Source of the DNA: Cherax quadricarinatus
Lineage: Eukaryota > Arthropoda > Malacostraca > Decapoda > Parastacidae
DNA length: 64,000 nucleotides
NCBI RefSeq assembly: GCF_038502225.1
Contig: NC_091312.1
Span: forward strand, 35,537,626-35,601,625
Direction: 5' to 3'
The notes under the pieces were generated by a model. It worked only from the letters and a program-made list of their open reading frames with translations. It did no database searches and had not been told where the DNA came from. The translations under genes and the position numbers were made by a program. Of this stretch, positions 44,703 to 55,499 are shown piece by piece (positions within the stretch are counted from its first letter, which is position 1; every line of letters begins with the position of its first letter).

Positions 44703-45133
44703 ATTACAACCCAGGAGTCCAAATGGCCTGTTACCCTGGGTGTAAAGGGAGCAAAATAAACACAGAAAACTTTTGACTTATATTATCCTTCACCAATTTA
44801 GAACAGAAGTATGTACACTATATACACTATATACAGCAATAGGTATTAGTGCACTCCATGGTAAGCAAGGCAGAATAGAAGCCACTAGAGAGCAGACTGT
44901 GCTTCAACCAGCTCTAGAATGGGAATGACAAGGGCAGACAGGAGAGTGGTACCCACATAACCTCTGCGATTGCCAAAACCATCTTCTCATTGGCTGGAAC
45001 CTGGGTACTGGTTGAACGACGGGGCCCCATCGTCAACCCTCAGTCACCTGGTTCGCTGGTTGGGGGAGATAGCCTGTAAATGAGGGTGAGTACATGTGCC
45101 AAATAAAGGTTAGGTTCCCTTTGCATGCCACAC
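44703..45133 (-). repeat. Gypsy 5' LTR
   Basis: Direct repeat partner of 35285-35710. It contains a TATA-like tract ('actatatacactatatac' on the plus strand), which may be part of the promoter. AAGGT follows at 45134. Confidence 0.9.
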
Positions 45134-45795
45134 AAGGTATAGTCGATGAGGAGCTGTTGAAAAGTATCCTTGCCATTCTATGTGACTTCTCATACAATGA
45201 CGGCACAACACTTACAAAGAGGACAATCAGTTTTTGCAGATTCTACAACAGGATCCCAAGCCTTGAGCTCAAGCATAACTGCGATTAACAAAATCGTTCA
45301 CATTGAAGGAAATTCGCAAAAGTAGCAGGATTATTCGGTCCAATGCTCAACAGGAAAAACAATATTGGATCGTCAGAAGGCACCAAAAAATATTTTCGAT
45401 ATTGGCCAATGTGGTGCTAACCAAGAACTAATGAATACTGGCTATTATTATGAGATTGTCTCCCAGGGTAAACGTAAACAACATGTCATAGTTCACGTGA
45501 TGTGTGTTCTTATATTGATGAGTTTTCCTGTGTAGCAGTGCAGGTATAATGTATAGGCCCTAAGGTATATTACAAATAGAAATTACTGTGATTTTGATAT
45601 AAAATATTTTAACAAAGTAATTTTCATTTTCTATGGTTTCTGTATTATCCCTGAGTACATACAATAATGTGTAAATGGTAACTGTCTCTAAATATGGTCT
45701 GAACTGTCATTTTTTTTTTTTTGCACGTACACTAAATTTCAACTTGTTACATGGTCAACCTTTTGGAGAAAGATATTTCCAACTCTGCATTTTTT
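45134..45795. other. Flank of the gypsy insertion, no gene seen
   Basis: Continues the pre-insertion sequence from 35284. One frame of 64 codons (45094-45288) overlaps the LTR and resembles nothing I know. The rest is AT-rich and unassigned, with a T12 run at about 45711. Confidence 0.45.
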
Positions 45796-45965
45796 CCCCT
45801 CAAGGAAGGTTCCTTGATGTTGGTGAGAGGCTCTTGATTTAGGGAATTGGGTCTGTGCTCCAGTACCCCGAATTAAGCCTGAATGCCTTCCACATAATCC
45901 CCCCCTCCAGGTGCTGTATAATCCTCCGGGTTTAGCGCTTCCCCCTTGATTATAATAATAATCTG
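45796..45965 (+). repeat. SINE-like repeat, GGGTTTAGCGCTTCC family, copy 2
   Basis: The most complete copy: 'ctcaaggaaggttccttgat', 'gaattgggtctgtgctccag', 'gaatgccttcc', 'ccgggtttagcgcttccccc', then a TAATAATAAT tail. The trinucleotide tail suggests retroposition. Confidence 0.75.
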
Positions 45966-46454
45966 CATTTTTTAAGGGGGAGGGAGCCGTATTAGTTACT
46001 CGTGTATAGCAATCTTGAATTTTCCAGTTATTAAGGTTTCTTTCATGGGAATCAGTTTTATGCAAATGAAGAGAAACTAGTACTGTTTGTCATATATAAG
46101 TAAAAAACATTGTTTCATCGTGACCTCTTCGTCAGATTACGTCGATAATTAGATAAAGTGAGCGAGCTTGCATTACGCAAAACGCTAAATGAAAGCTAGG
46201 TTGGTGAATTCTCACTAGTAAGAGCATGGTGAGCGTTGCAGGTGGTGGGTGGGAGCCAGGAAGGGTCAGTCAGGATGAATGAAGGTGGAGAGCAGTAAGT
46301 CTGGCTGACGAGCCATTTCCCGGATCTTATTGGAGGGTACTCCTAATACACAGCTAAATATTGCTTCTGGGCCTTCTTCCTGATCATATTCCTAGCCTCT
46401 GCTCTTGGCCCCTACTGGCCTCTGCTCCTGGCTTTTATTTTTTTTTTTACACCA
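45966..46454. other. Unassigned sequence, no gene seen
   Basis: About 490 bp with no recognised domain or repeat. Confidence 0.45.
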
Positions 46455-46800
46455 TGGTTTTACAAGGTTAAGTTAAGGGGTCCTATCTTTATTTGCAAGA
46501 GCTGTTACCTACATTAACTCATTTTAAAGCTATTTTATTGTTAAGAGACGTAGAAATAGGGAACAGGATGAAGTTGGAACTATGTGTGGGCCAGCGATTT
46601 CATTTGGTCAACTGATATTATTTCGTTGATATTATGCTGTACGAACATGTTCCAGACTGGAGTCATCCTAGGAATAAATGATCTTAGATGGAGTGATGCT
46701 TACTGCCAGTCTTGTGTAGAATCTCGCTTCTCGCTGTTCTCGGGGTGAAGCCAAGTGTGGTAATTTTGACAATATTGGCCTTGTACATAACAGTAAGGTC
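46455..46800 (-). mobile_element. LINE C-terminal fragment, copy 1
   Basis: Matches 47003-47412 in order ('gggaacaggatgaagttgga', 'gttccagactggagtcatcc', 'gacaatattggccttgtaca'). Read on the minus strand it is a LINE-type C-terminus (RMTRVWNTIVLHYDVNEIID in copy 2). Confidence 0.6.
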
Positions 46801-47002
46801 ACCCACATCCTTCCGGTATTGAAGACCCTACTGAAATGACAGATCTATCCAGGCTGGGTCCAGGCGAAAGATAAACTGTTTTGCTCTTTTATCTATTTTG
46901 CCAAGAAGTCGCAAGGGAGCATACTCAAGGTGTGAGCGCACTTGTGCCTTGTACAGAATCCCTCCCTCCCCCCTCTCTACCCCTCCTCTTTCTCTCTCTC
47001 TC

Positions 47003-47412
47003 ACAGTTTGACAAGGTTAGGTTAAGGATCCCTAGCTTTATTGACAAGCTAAGAGCTCTTACCTACATCAGCTCATTTGCAAGCATTTTTATTGTTATGA
47101 AACATACAAGTATTTTTGTTATGAAACATACAAGTAGGGAACAGGATGAAGTTGGAACCATCTGTGGGCCATCATTTCCATTTGATCAATTATCTCGTTG
47201 ACATCATAATGCAGTACGATTGTGTTCCAGACTCGAGTCATCCTAGAGATAAATGATCTCAGATGAAGTGATGTTCTGGAGAAGGGTACAGCTAGAGTGA
47301 GTGAAGTTGCTGCTTTCTGCCCGTCTTGTGGTATAGAAGCTTGTTTCTCGCTGTCCTCGAAGTGGATCCAGGTGTGGTACTTTGACAATATTGGCCTTGT
47401 ACATAACAGTAA
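47003..47412 (-). mobile_element. LINE C-terminal fragment, copy 2
   Basis: Second direct copy. The minus-strand frame contains SFISRMTRVWNTIVLHYDV and MMAHRWFQLHPVPYLYVS before its stop at 47119. The start of that long frame, with Arg/Glu repeats, is only the CT array read backwards. The internal duplication 'atgaaacatacaagtat' occurs at 47098 and 47120. Confidence 0.6.
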
Positions 47413-47419
47413 AGCCTTT

Positions 47420-47664
<245 letters not shown>

Positions 47665-47811
47665 CCTTCCCCTTTCTCTCCCTCCCCTTCCTTCATTCGT
47701 TTTCCACACTGGTCTTTTTTTTTTTTTACAGATGTGAGGAGTAAGATTGCATCTTTCAAGTTAGGAGCTAATATCCTGTTTCAGCTCTCTCCAAAGCTTA
47801 TCCCTAGCTGT

Positions 47812-47998
47812 GTTATAATAATAATAATAATAATAATACTGTTGTTATTATTATTGGGAGGAGCTAAATCCGTAGCAGCCATACAACGCCTGGGCAATGG
47901 GAGGTAATCAGATTTAGTGCAGGGAAGTGCAGGATAGTTCCAATTCCCTGGATGAATATCCTTTCACCAGCATCAAGACATTCCCCTTGAAAGGTGGC
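47812..47998 (-). repeat. SINE-like repeat, GGGTTTAGCGCTTCC family, copy 3 (inverted)
   Basis: Reverse-complement order: an ATAATAATAAT tail at 47818-47837, 'gaggagctaaatccgtagca', 'ccaattccctgga', 'catcaagacattccccttga'. Confidence 0.7.
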
Positions 47999-48364
47999 CT
48001 TAGCGGTACCTTATTATAAAATTTAAAGTATACATGTATGCGTATTTATTTTGAGTGAATACATGGTGTAAATACATTGAGTATATACTGGGTGAAGGTG
48101 TTACTAGATGTGAGGCCTAGCTAGCCTTTCCTCACTTCATATATCAAGTGTTTGTGTTGGTAGGAAGAACTTGTTCCTGATACTCTTAGTATATCCCTTG
48201 CACAACTCTTATGGAAGCATTATTAAAATTTGATATGGGTAATGCTGGGTAAGATTTTCAAATGAACTGACGTAAGTAACAGCTCTTAGCTTGTAAATAA
48301 AATTTGGAACTCATTACTTAACCTTGTAAAAACCCTTGTGTAAAGAGAGAGAATGAACTTGAGT
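47999..48364. other. Unassigned AT-rich sequence
   Basis: No recognised gene or repeat. Confidence 0.45.
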
Positions 48365-48510
48365 ATATACTTAACTTTTTGTGGCTGCAGGGGCTGAGTC
48401 TCAGCTCTTGGCCCTGTTTTATATGTACAGTACCTGTTGCATGCTAGGTTTTGCTTCCTCTTAAGCTGGTGGGCTTAGTCATTCCTCTTCTTAAAACTAT
48501 GCAAAGAGTG
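48365..48510 (-). mobile_element. Diverged GTGAGTACAC-tail LINE 3' end
   Basis: The plus strand 'tatacttaactttttgtggc' and 'tgcaggggctgagtctcagc' corresponds to the inverted 3' end seen at 17808, with many changes. Confidence 0.5.
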
Positions 48511-48712
48511 GGTAGACGTGGTACCATTTGGGTTATCCCTGAAGACATTTTTAGAGCATGGTATGACATTCATCGCCATTGTAATTAGATACCCTCCCCT
48601 GGGGAGAGGGAGTCCCGGGGTGGGTCCCGGGAATGGGGGAAAGGGTGGGGGCACCGTGAGCCTTGAGAAATGGCCAGGTGAAGTATGGCCCGTGGTTGGG
48701 TTCACGATGGAG

Positions 48713-48836
48713 CAGTTGGCTCTAGTGCGGCCAGCAGTAACTGCCTGATTGATCAGGCCCTGATCCACCAGGAGGCCTGGTCAAGGACTGGGTTGCAGGG
48801 GTGTTGATTCCCGGAATACCCTCCAGGTAGGTAGTA
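48713..48836 (+). mobile_element. CR1-like LINE 3' end
   Basis: From 'gctctagtgcggccagcagt' to 'ataccctccaggtaggtag', matching the C-terminal and 3' tail region of CR1-A. Confidence 0.75.
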
Positions 48837-49852
48837 TACTTCTGGGTTAAGCGTGTCACACTTGTGTCCCAGGGTGCTAGGGCGATACGTGGTGGGGACG
48901 ACACACTAGTCCTATTCCCTGACGGGGCAGCCGGTGATTAAGTGGGGCGGGCGGGGTAAGGTTCCTTCAGGTAAGTGAATGGTGTGTATTGGCTGAATGG
49001 AATACAAGCAGCGGAGTAAAACCGGAGGAACCGTCACATACCTGAGTGCTGGGGGACCGAGATATTCCTTTCAGATTGGATGAGTGGCAGGTAATAGGCA
49101 CCTGCTACAGGCTGAGTCCTGAGTGAGTAGTAGGTGATTGACAGTTGACCGATGGATAATGGATGGTGGTACAAGTACATCATACCGACCGACAATACCA
49201 GTAAAAATACTCCAGGTAACTTGTCCTCTCAACTCTCACAAGCAAAAAAAACAAGTCACTCCTCTGCCCATACATATTACCTTCTCAGAACAGTTATAAA
49301 CAGTACACAGATAACCCGCACATAGGAGAATGAATTTTATGACGACGTCGTAATGAGTATCATTCTCTTATGTGCGGTTTATTTTTGTATTGCTCCAACC
49401 ACGGTATTGTGCCTTTTTATTCGTTATAAACACTTGGGCTTTGAGTTCTCTGAAATGTAACACTATCACTATCCGTCACTAACACACACTGAAAATAAAG
49501 ATTTATATGACAGCTAGAATAGGCAATCTAAAATAGGCATGTAGGTTTGATCCTACTTTAAGACTCATCACCTCTTCGCACTAGTGATGTCATACTGGAA
49601 GATGCAAGATCTCTCTTCGCCTCCGATTAACAATTAATAACACCTAATACCCACTTCATTGCCCCTATTGAATGCCGAGCAACATTCGATACTCTGTAGG
49701 AAGAAACAATCACTTTATATTCATGAGAGGGACTATTCTGGAACGAAGATACTCTATACGAATAGAATAATTCATTACTTAACTATGAAAATTTAAGGAA
49801 TACAAAATTGTACTGGCTATAAAAAAAATAAGAACATAAAAAAAGAGAACTG
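48837..49852. other. Unassigned sequence containing a Penelope-type palindrome
   Basis: About 1 kb without a supported gene. It holds the palindrome at 49311-49382. A GC-rich stretch of variable repeats lies around 48900-49000. Confidence 0.45.
49311..49382. repeat. Palindrome of Penelope-like termini
   Basis: Arms 'ataacccgcacataggagaa' (49311 on) and 'ttctcttatgtgcggtttat' (ending 49382) flank a centre GACGACGTCGT. The arm and the CGACGAC core match both ends of PLE-2 ('ataacccgcacatagaagag', 'cttacgacgac'). Confidence 0.75.
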
Positions 49853-50060
49853 CTGCAGGCTTACTGGCCCATGCGAGGCAAGTCCAACTCACACCCACCC
49901 ACACCCACTCATGTATTTATCTAACCTATTTTTAAAACTAAACAAGGTTTTAGTTTCAATGACGCTACTCGGGAGTTTCTTCACTCGTCCACAACACTTA
50001 CCAAACCAGTGCTTTCCTATATCTTTTATTATAATTGATTTGGTTGGCTTTGTCCACGCG
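49853..50060 (-). mobile_element. LINE C-terminal fragment (family of 8044-8270)
   Basis: The plus strand 'cttactggcccatgcgaggc' to 'ccagtgctttcctatatc'. The minus strand encodes a LINE C-terminus. It has a cleaner order than the copy at 8044. Confidence 0.65.
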
Positions 50061-50385
50061 GGGTCAGTGATAAGTCTTCGGAGACTCCTTACTTTGTGGG
50101 TTCGTGGTACACAGGCAGTGTTTAAGTGCCCTGGGCGACCCTGAGGACCATGCCCTTAAGGAAGAGAGGAGTGGAGTGTTGTTGAATCTAGGTTACCTGG
50201 TCGCCAAGCGAGAGCGAGGCAGGCCTGGGAATGCCCACCCAGAGAAGACCTGCCCTCTCGTGGAAACTATGGAAACTAGCCATGTAGGCTTACTGTCTAC
50301 ATTTTGCTCGGCCACCTACCCATGGTCGTCTTCGACCATGCTTTGACTGAAAAAAAAAACTTGGTGTCTGTCTCACAGGAACAGA

Positions 50386-50389
<4 letters not shown>

Positions 50390-50471
<82 letters not shown>
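50390..50471. repeat. (TA)n microsatellite
   Basis: Pure TA run. Confidence 0.95.
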
Positions 50472-50473
<2 letters not shown>

Positions 50474-51412
50474 GTGGATATAGACAAAAAAAAACTTCCT
50501 ACACGGAGGGAAGAAAGAAAAAGTGGGATGTGCTAAACATCGTGGTCCAAGGCAGTGAGCTTCGGCGGGCATCACTGCACACCTTCCTGCTTCTGGACGC
50601 ACACTGCAACACAGGAGACATCGCTGCGGCTGAGCTGTGATGTAAAGGGGTACAGTCTCTTCTGGAACAGTGAAGCAGTCATCATGGAGTAGTCGCTGCA
50701 GGGCTCACTCAACCTGGGGCACAACCTGCTGGTGCCTTCAAGTGAGGCATCTGGGAGTTGTAGCAGCATACACCGTAACTGCAGTGAGCGGGGTAGCAGC
50801 CAGTGTGATATACTTTTTGCCGGCTTCACTGAAGCTGTGACACGAGTCATACAGTCGCCTGCCGACAGGACTACTACAGCTTGATGATGCCATTCTCGCA
50901 ACAGAGTTGGAGTCATAGCAGAGGTTAGTCTGAGCGCTCTCAGATTGGTTTTCTACACATAACTGCACTCTGACGGTTAGGACGTGGAGTGAAACGAGTC
51001 TCAACAGGGAGTCGTAATAATGGCATCTATGAGCGGGAAGCATAAGAGTTTTCTATACATGGGGGCTCGACACTCATAAACTGATGCCTGGACTGACTAA
51101 TGTTAGTTGTCAAATGGTTACAGTGTGGTGACATGTTACACCAGGGTGTTACCAGTGGTCTGGGCTCAGACCATACATCTGGGCTCAGACCACACATCGG
51201 AACACGCGGAAAACTGCACGTGCAGTTACAACATGGCTTGCACTAGCAAGTGACGCTTTTCTGTGCAAAAATCGACACTAATGCATTCACAAACATGTGA
51301 GAACACTGGTAAGGAGCACTGAGAGGAATTAACAGGTGACATATCTCTTCTTTCAATCGTTCTTGACAATACTACAACAAATTGCTTACTGTCACACTGT
51401 CAGTGTGACATG
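50472..51412. other. Unassigned sequence, no gene seen
   Basis: Overlapping minus-strand frames of about 100-114 codons exist (50572-50916 and 50738-51043), but they have no recognised domain. I would not call them genes. Confidence 0.4.
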
Positions 51413-51665
51413 TAGTGATGTCAGGCGTGACGTGCGGGATGTGTGGCGACATCGCGAGGTGATGTCAGGCAGACAGAAGATGTCAGGCAGCCGTCCTGTG
51501 TGACATCGGGCAGACATCCTGGGTGACGTCGCGTGGGTGATGTTGTGAGGTGACGTCGGGCAGACGTCCAGGGTGACATTGCGAGGTGACGTCAGGCAGA
51601 TGTCGTGGGTGACATTGCATCCAGGGTGACATCAGGCAACATCCAGGGTGACGTCAGGCAGCAGA
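51413..51665. repeat. Degenerate minisatellite with TGACGTCA-like units
   Basis: Units of about 20-26 bp built on 'gtgacgtcaggcagacatcc' are repeated roughly ten times with drift. Several units contain TGACGTCA or TGACGTCG. Confidence 0.75.
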
Positions 51666-51689
51666 CAACAGTATGTTGCTTTAGTAACT

Positions 51690-53030
51690 CTCGTGGCTCA
51701 CTCCACATGGCTTGTAGATCCACGTGGCTTTATCCACAAGTGGCTTCATGATCCACAAAGGTTACATGCTTTGTAGATAGGTATCACATTTGCCATTTTC
51801 CACTTTGTACGATGCCAGTTTGTAGAGATAGTATGTTGAAAATACTACCCAAAAGTTCACTAAGTTTCAAATTATATTCCTTTAAAACTCTTGTGAACAG
51901 TTTATCAGGGACTGGGGATATGTTAGGTTTTAATTTATCTGTTTGACAACCATGTCACTAGTGATTTGCATCGTGCTAACTTATCATCATTCTATTCAGT
52001 ATAGTTTATTATTTGTGGAATTTCACTAGTATCTTCCTGCATAAAAACTGAGAGGAAATGGGTGTTAAAAATTCTACTTATTTCCATATCACTGTCAGTA
52101 AGCTGACCTGCGACTTTTGAGCGGGTGTATCTTGTCCTTAATCTTACTTCAGTATGCCTGAAAGAAACTTTTTGGGTTACTCTTCGAATCCCTTGTTACC
52201 CTCATAATCGCTGCTTTTCTCATTCCCTTTTTTTATTTCATTCTTTAATTGAATACATTGGTACCCCGAGTTTCGTACAGCTCCGAACTTGAATAATTAT
52301 GTAAGTGTATTTTTGGGGGGTCTGAAACAGACTAATTTACATTATTCCTTATGGGAACAAATTCGTTCAGTATCGGTGCTCGAACAGCCTTCTGGAACGA
52401 ATTAAGTTCAAAACTCGGGGTACCAATGTATATTGATTTCTTAAGTGCCCCTCTCCTCTTTTGATTCACTTGTAAATGCCTCTCTTTTGACTAGTGAGGT
52501 GTTTTAATCTATTGTTATCTATTTTGGATCATTTATACTTGATCTAATTTCTCTAATGCTCTGAAAATCGTCATATTGGCAACCTGACTCATAGTCAGGT
52601 CATTCCAGCTCAACCTACCCAGATAATTTCACACTTCTTCGAAATGAGCCAAGCATAAGTCATGGACAGAAACTTGATAGTTATTAGGACAATTCCATGA
52701 AATATTGAAACTGGGTGATTTGTGATTGCTTTCCCAAAGCTCATCATTAACCTCAAGATTATTAATTAGTGATTCCTTGTTGGCAAGAACCAAGTAGGTT
52801 ATTTCCTCTAGTTGGTTTTGTCACAAACCATTTTAAAAAGCAATCTTGAATCTTATCAAGAAAATAGCTGGACTCCAGATTTCTTGTCACATTGCTCTAG
52901 TCAATTTATTAAAGTTAAAATCTCCATTAACACAGCAGTTTCATATGTAGATGCCTTATGAATTTCATCCCTGTTTGGGCCTATAAATCACACCAAAAAT
53001 TAGTTATCTGCTGTTTTCAACCCTGGTGCT
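51690..53030 (-). pseudogene. Decayed CR1-type ORF2, endonuclease to RT start
   Basis: Pieces on the minus strand: GVIYRPKQG, CVNGDFNFNKL (endonuclease Gly-Asp-x-Asn), NQLEEITYLVLANKES then LINNLEVNDELWESNHK (Ser-x-His end). After the MITE come FFRHTEVRLRTRYTRSKVAG and IPSPDKLFTRVLKEYNLKLS. Stops and frameshifts are frequent. A second antisense fragment of the same EN region is at 58065-58292. Confidence 0.7.
52256..52431. mobile_element. MITE with 20 bp perfect inverted termini
   Basis: The ends 'tacattggtaccccgagttt' and its exact reverse complement 'aaactcggggtaccaatgta' enclose about 135 bp of non-coding sequence. TA borders each end. It is typical of a short non-autonomous Tc1/mariner-superfamily element. 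It interrupts the antisense CR1. Confidence 0.88.
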
Positions 53031-53041
53031 GCAACCTGATT

Positions 53042-53047
<6 letters not shown>

Positions 53048-53103
<56 letters not shown>
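53048..53103. repeat. (CA)n microsatellite
   Basis: Pure CA run of about 56 bp between the ORF1 and ORF2 remnants. Confidence 0.95.
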
Positions 53104-53106
<3 letters not shown>

Positions 53107-53109
53107 CTA

Positions 53110-53945
53110 TATTCTATCAGTTTTAAGTCCTGGACAAGTCAGCAGTGGCCTCCTTGATAGAGTTGGCTTGATAGAGTTGCCCCAGAGAGATGTACCCAAT
53201 CCCTTGCATACATATGTTTGCCATATAAATTGTCTCAGTTATCAATGAATGGGATTGCAAGTTCTTTGCAGTACCTATTGTCCACTGCCCTTCTAGGCAA
53301 GATGCTACATATGATTGGGACCCCTCCTTTAGACCTAACTATATAGCTGACCTGTACTTATCTAGCAGATCCTCTCCTACCCTTCCTGATATCATTTCCA
53401 CCAGCATTGAGATAGATAATAGGCTTGTTCCCATTAGCTGACATGATATTATCCAACTTGTTGACTGTGTCATCAACACCAGCTCCTGGGAAACACATCC
53501 TTTGTCTTACTTTCCTATCTCTATTACAGAAAGCATGGTCCATATATCTTACCTGTGAGTCATCTACAAGAAGAATTGATTGATGTTGGTTCGCCGGTAC
53601 TTCCGGCTCGGCGACAAGAGGAATGTTCTTACCTTGATTAGCAGGGGGGAGTTAGTGGTACTTTTAACCTCACTAACCATTGAAATATACTCGTCCTGGA
53701 GAACAGAGAATCTATTTCCTTCCTTATCTCGATGCTTCTACCAGTAGTGGGAATCACTTCCCACTTGAAGCGACTGCTTGTAACCTTTTTCCTCTCACCA
53801 ACTCCACCCATTTCACGCTCCCAAATCCATCTCTTGGAGAAGTAGAACCTCCTCTTTCAACACTTTAACCTGAGATTGTAAAATACTACAGGAGCAAGCC
53901 ATAGTGCTCTATAACCCTCCACACTAATCCCCCAGACAGCTTAGG
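53110..53945 (-). pseudogene. CR1-type ORF1 with SGNH-hydrolase (esterase) domain, broken
   Basis: The minus strand has VDDSQVRYMDHAFCNRDRKV (GDS-like nucleophile block), RQRMCFPGAGVDDTVNKLDN, AGGNDIRKGRRG (the Asn block), GGVPIICSILPRR, and ARDWVHLSG (Asp-x2-His catalytic pair). This is the order of SGNH/GDSL hydrolases, a domain reported in ORF1 of some CR1 LINEs. A Lys/Glu/Gln-rich coiled-coil-like segment (SQVKVLKEEVLLLQ) precedes it. The open frame 53543-53358 covers the middle; other parts are shifted. The family role of the esterase is not settled. Confidence 0.75.
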
Positions 53946-54397
53946 ACAGAGTGACCCCTCGTGACCACTTATCTCAGATATACTTAGGACTCCTTTATTG
54001 AAGACATTACGGTCCTGGGACCTTGATCATTCCCACTTCTAACACCATCGTTCAAGAGAATGTCATTAAAATATTTTCACAATCTTAGCCCATAATTCTC
54101 GGAGATTGTTACGTAACAGTTTTAAGATAAAACCTCTACTGTACCTCAGGTGTCTTGCACCTACAACTCTCTCTCTGGCCACTGTATATAGCATGTATTT
54201 TCTTGCTCCTGTATTTGAAGTGATCAGCGTCTAGTATCAAAAAAAACGTCTTCAATAAAGATGACCTAAGTATTCGAGTACATTAACCTCAAGCGATAGG
54301 CTGGCACCCAACATCACTCATCAATTCATAATAATCAAACCATAATTTTAGTGCAGAATTGCAGCCTTATTTTCCAGTGTTTTTAAATAGTTCATTT
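53946..54397. other. Unassigned sequence, no gene seen
   Basis: About 450 bp without recognised features. Confidence 0.45.
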
Positions 54398-54838
54398 TTT
54401 TATTATCACACCGGCCGATTCCCACCAAGGCAGGGTGGCCCGAAAAGGAAAAACTTTCACCATCATTCACTCCATCACTGTCTTGCCAGAAGGGTGCTTT
54501 ACACTACAGTTTTTAAACTGCAACATTAACACCCATCCTTCAGAGTGCAGGCACTGTACTTCCCATCTCCAGGACTCAAGTCCGGCCTGCCGGTTTCCCT
54601 GAATCCCTTCATAAATGTTACTTTGCTCACACTCCAACAGCACGTCAAGTATTAAAAACCATTTGTCTCCATTCACTCCTATCAAACACGCTCACGCATG
54701 CCTGCTGGAAGTCCAAGCCCCTCGCACACAAAACCTCCTTTACCCCCTCCCTCCAACCCTTCCTAGGCCGACCCCTACCCCGCCTTCCTTCCACTACAGA
54801 CTGATACACTCTTGAAGTCATTCTGTTTCGCTCCATTC
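54398..54838 (-). mobile_element. RTE-C: 5'-truncated RTE LINE 3' end
   Basis: Nearly identical to the RTE-B 3' end (38460-38900). The minus-strand frame 54836-54645 has RGRGRPRKGWREGVKEVLCA and FDRSEWRQMVFNT. It stops abruptly at 54838, the truncation point. T7 at 54397-54403 marks the tail. Confidence 0.9.
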
Positions 54839-54954
54839 ATATTACTGAAAAATATTCTTCCAGTTTAGGAAATTTAGTGCTATACCTAAATTATAATTAA
54901 CTAAGGAGTGTAAGTCATAGCTTGGTCAGAGACCGTGCCGCAGGGTGGTGATCC

Positions 54955-55115
54955 CCGCAACTGAAGAAGGTTCCTCGACATCAGTGAAAGGATCTTAATC
55001 CAAGGAACTGAATTTGATCTCTCACTCCTTGGATTGTACCTAAGTGCCTTCCATTGCCCCAAGAGCGGCATGGCCCTTACGGGTTTAGCGCTCCTATAAA
55101 TGTAATAATGGCAAG
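54955..55115 (+). repeat. SINE-like repeat, GGGTTTAGCGCTTCC family, copy 4
   Basis: Blocks 'gaagaaggttcctcgacatc', 'ggaactgaatttgatctctc', 'agtgccttcc', 'acgggtttagcgctcctata'. Preceded by a short CR1 tail-like piece (54935-54960). Confidence 0.65.
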
Positions 55116-55216
55116 CAAAATTATAATCTAGTCTCAAGCCAAATAATGGTACATAAAGAATGTGAAACAAATAATATAAGTTCAAGAAACAGGAAGAAAA
55201 GGACTGAAGAAAATAA

Positions 55217-55490
55217 TCTTAGTTGTGAGATGGTGAAAGAACATTTCATCTTTACTATTCTTAGCAGTTGTGAGATGGTGAAAGAACATGTCATCTTTAC
55301 TATTCTTAGCAGTTGTGAGATGGTGAAAGAACATGTCATCTTTACAATTCTTACCAGTTGTGAAATGGTGAAAGAACATGTCATCTTTACTATTCTTAGC
55401 AGTTGTGAGATGATGAAAGAACGTGTCATCTTTACTATTCTTAGCAGTTGTGAGATGGTGAAAGAACATGTCATCTTTACTATTCTTAAC
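55217..55490. repeat. 45 bp minisatellite, six copies
   Basis: Unit 'agttgtgagatggtgaaaga' plus 'acatgtcatctttactattc' plus 'ttagc' (45 bp), six copies with few changes. Because 45 is a multiple of three, open frames cross it on both strands (SSCEMVKEHVIFTIL units on plus). This is probably not a gene. Confidence 0.92.
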
Positions 55491-55499
55491 ACGTATTGT

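Larger units (their letters stand above)
35285..45133 (-). mobile_element. Ty3/gypsy LTR element with Gmr1-like order (gag-PR-IN-RT-RH)
   Basis: Two direct LTRs (35285-35710 and 44703-45133) flank an internal region read on the minus strand: gag, protease, integrase, RT, RNase H. A 5 bp target duplication AAGGT is at 35280-35284 and 45134-45138. IN before RT is the copia-like order described for Gmr1-like gypsy elements; the RT and IN sequences themselves are gypsy-type. An RTE LINE (38457-42018) sits inside IN. Several stops and frameshifts make this copy inactive. The LTRs differ by a modest number of substitutions and small indels. Confidence 0.9.
51690..53945 (-). mobile_element. Antisense CR1-type LINE with esterase-type ORF1, decayed
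   Basis: Minus-strand order: ORF1 with a coiled-coil-like segment and an SGNH-esterase-like domain (53945-53110), a CA array (53048-53103), ORF2 endonuclease (about 53030-52432), and an EN-RT linker and RT start (52250-51690). A MITE sits at 52256-52431. Many stops. It belongs to a different CR1 lineage from CR1-A, as its ORF1 is of the esterase type. Confidence 0.75.

Noticed and set aside
50572..51043. Overlapping minus-strand frames of 101-114 codons as a host gene
   Set aside because: No domain, no splice evidence and two overlapping frames; chance is more likely.
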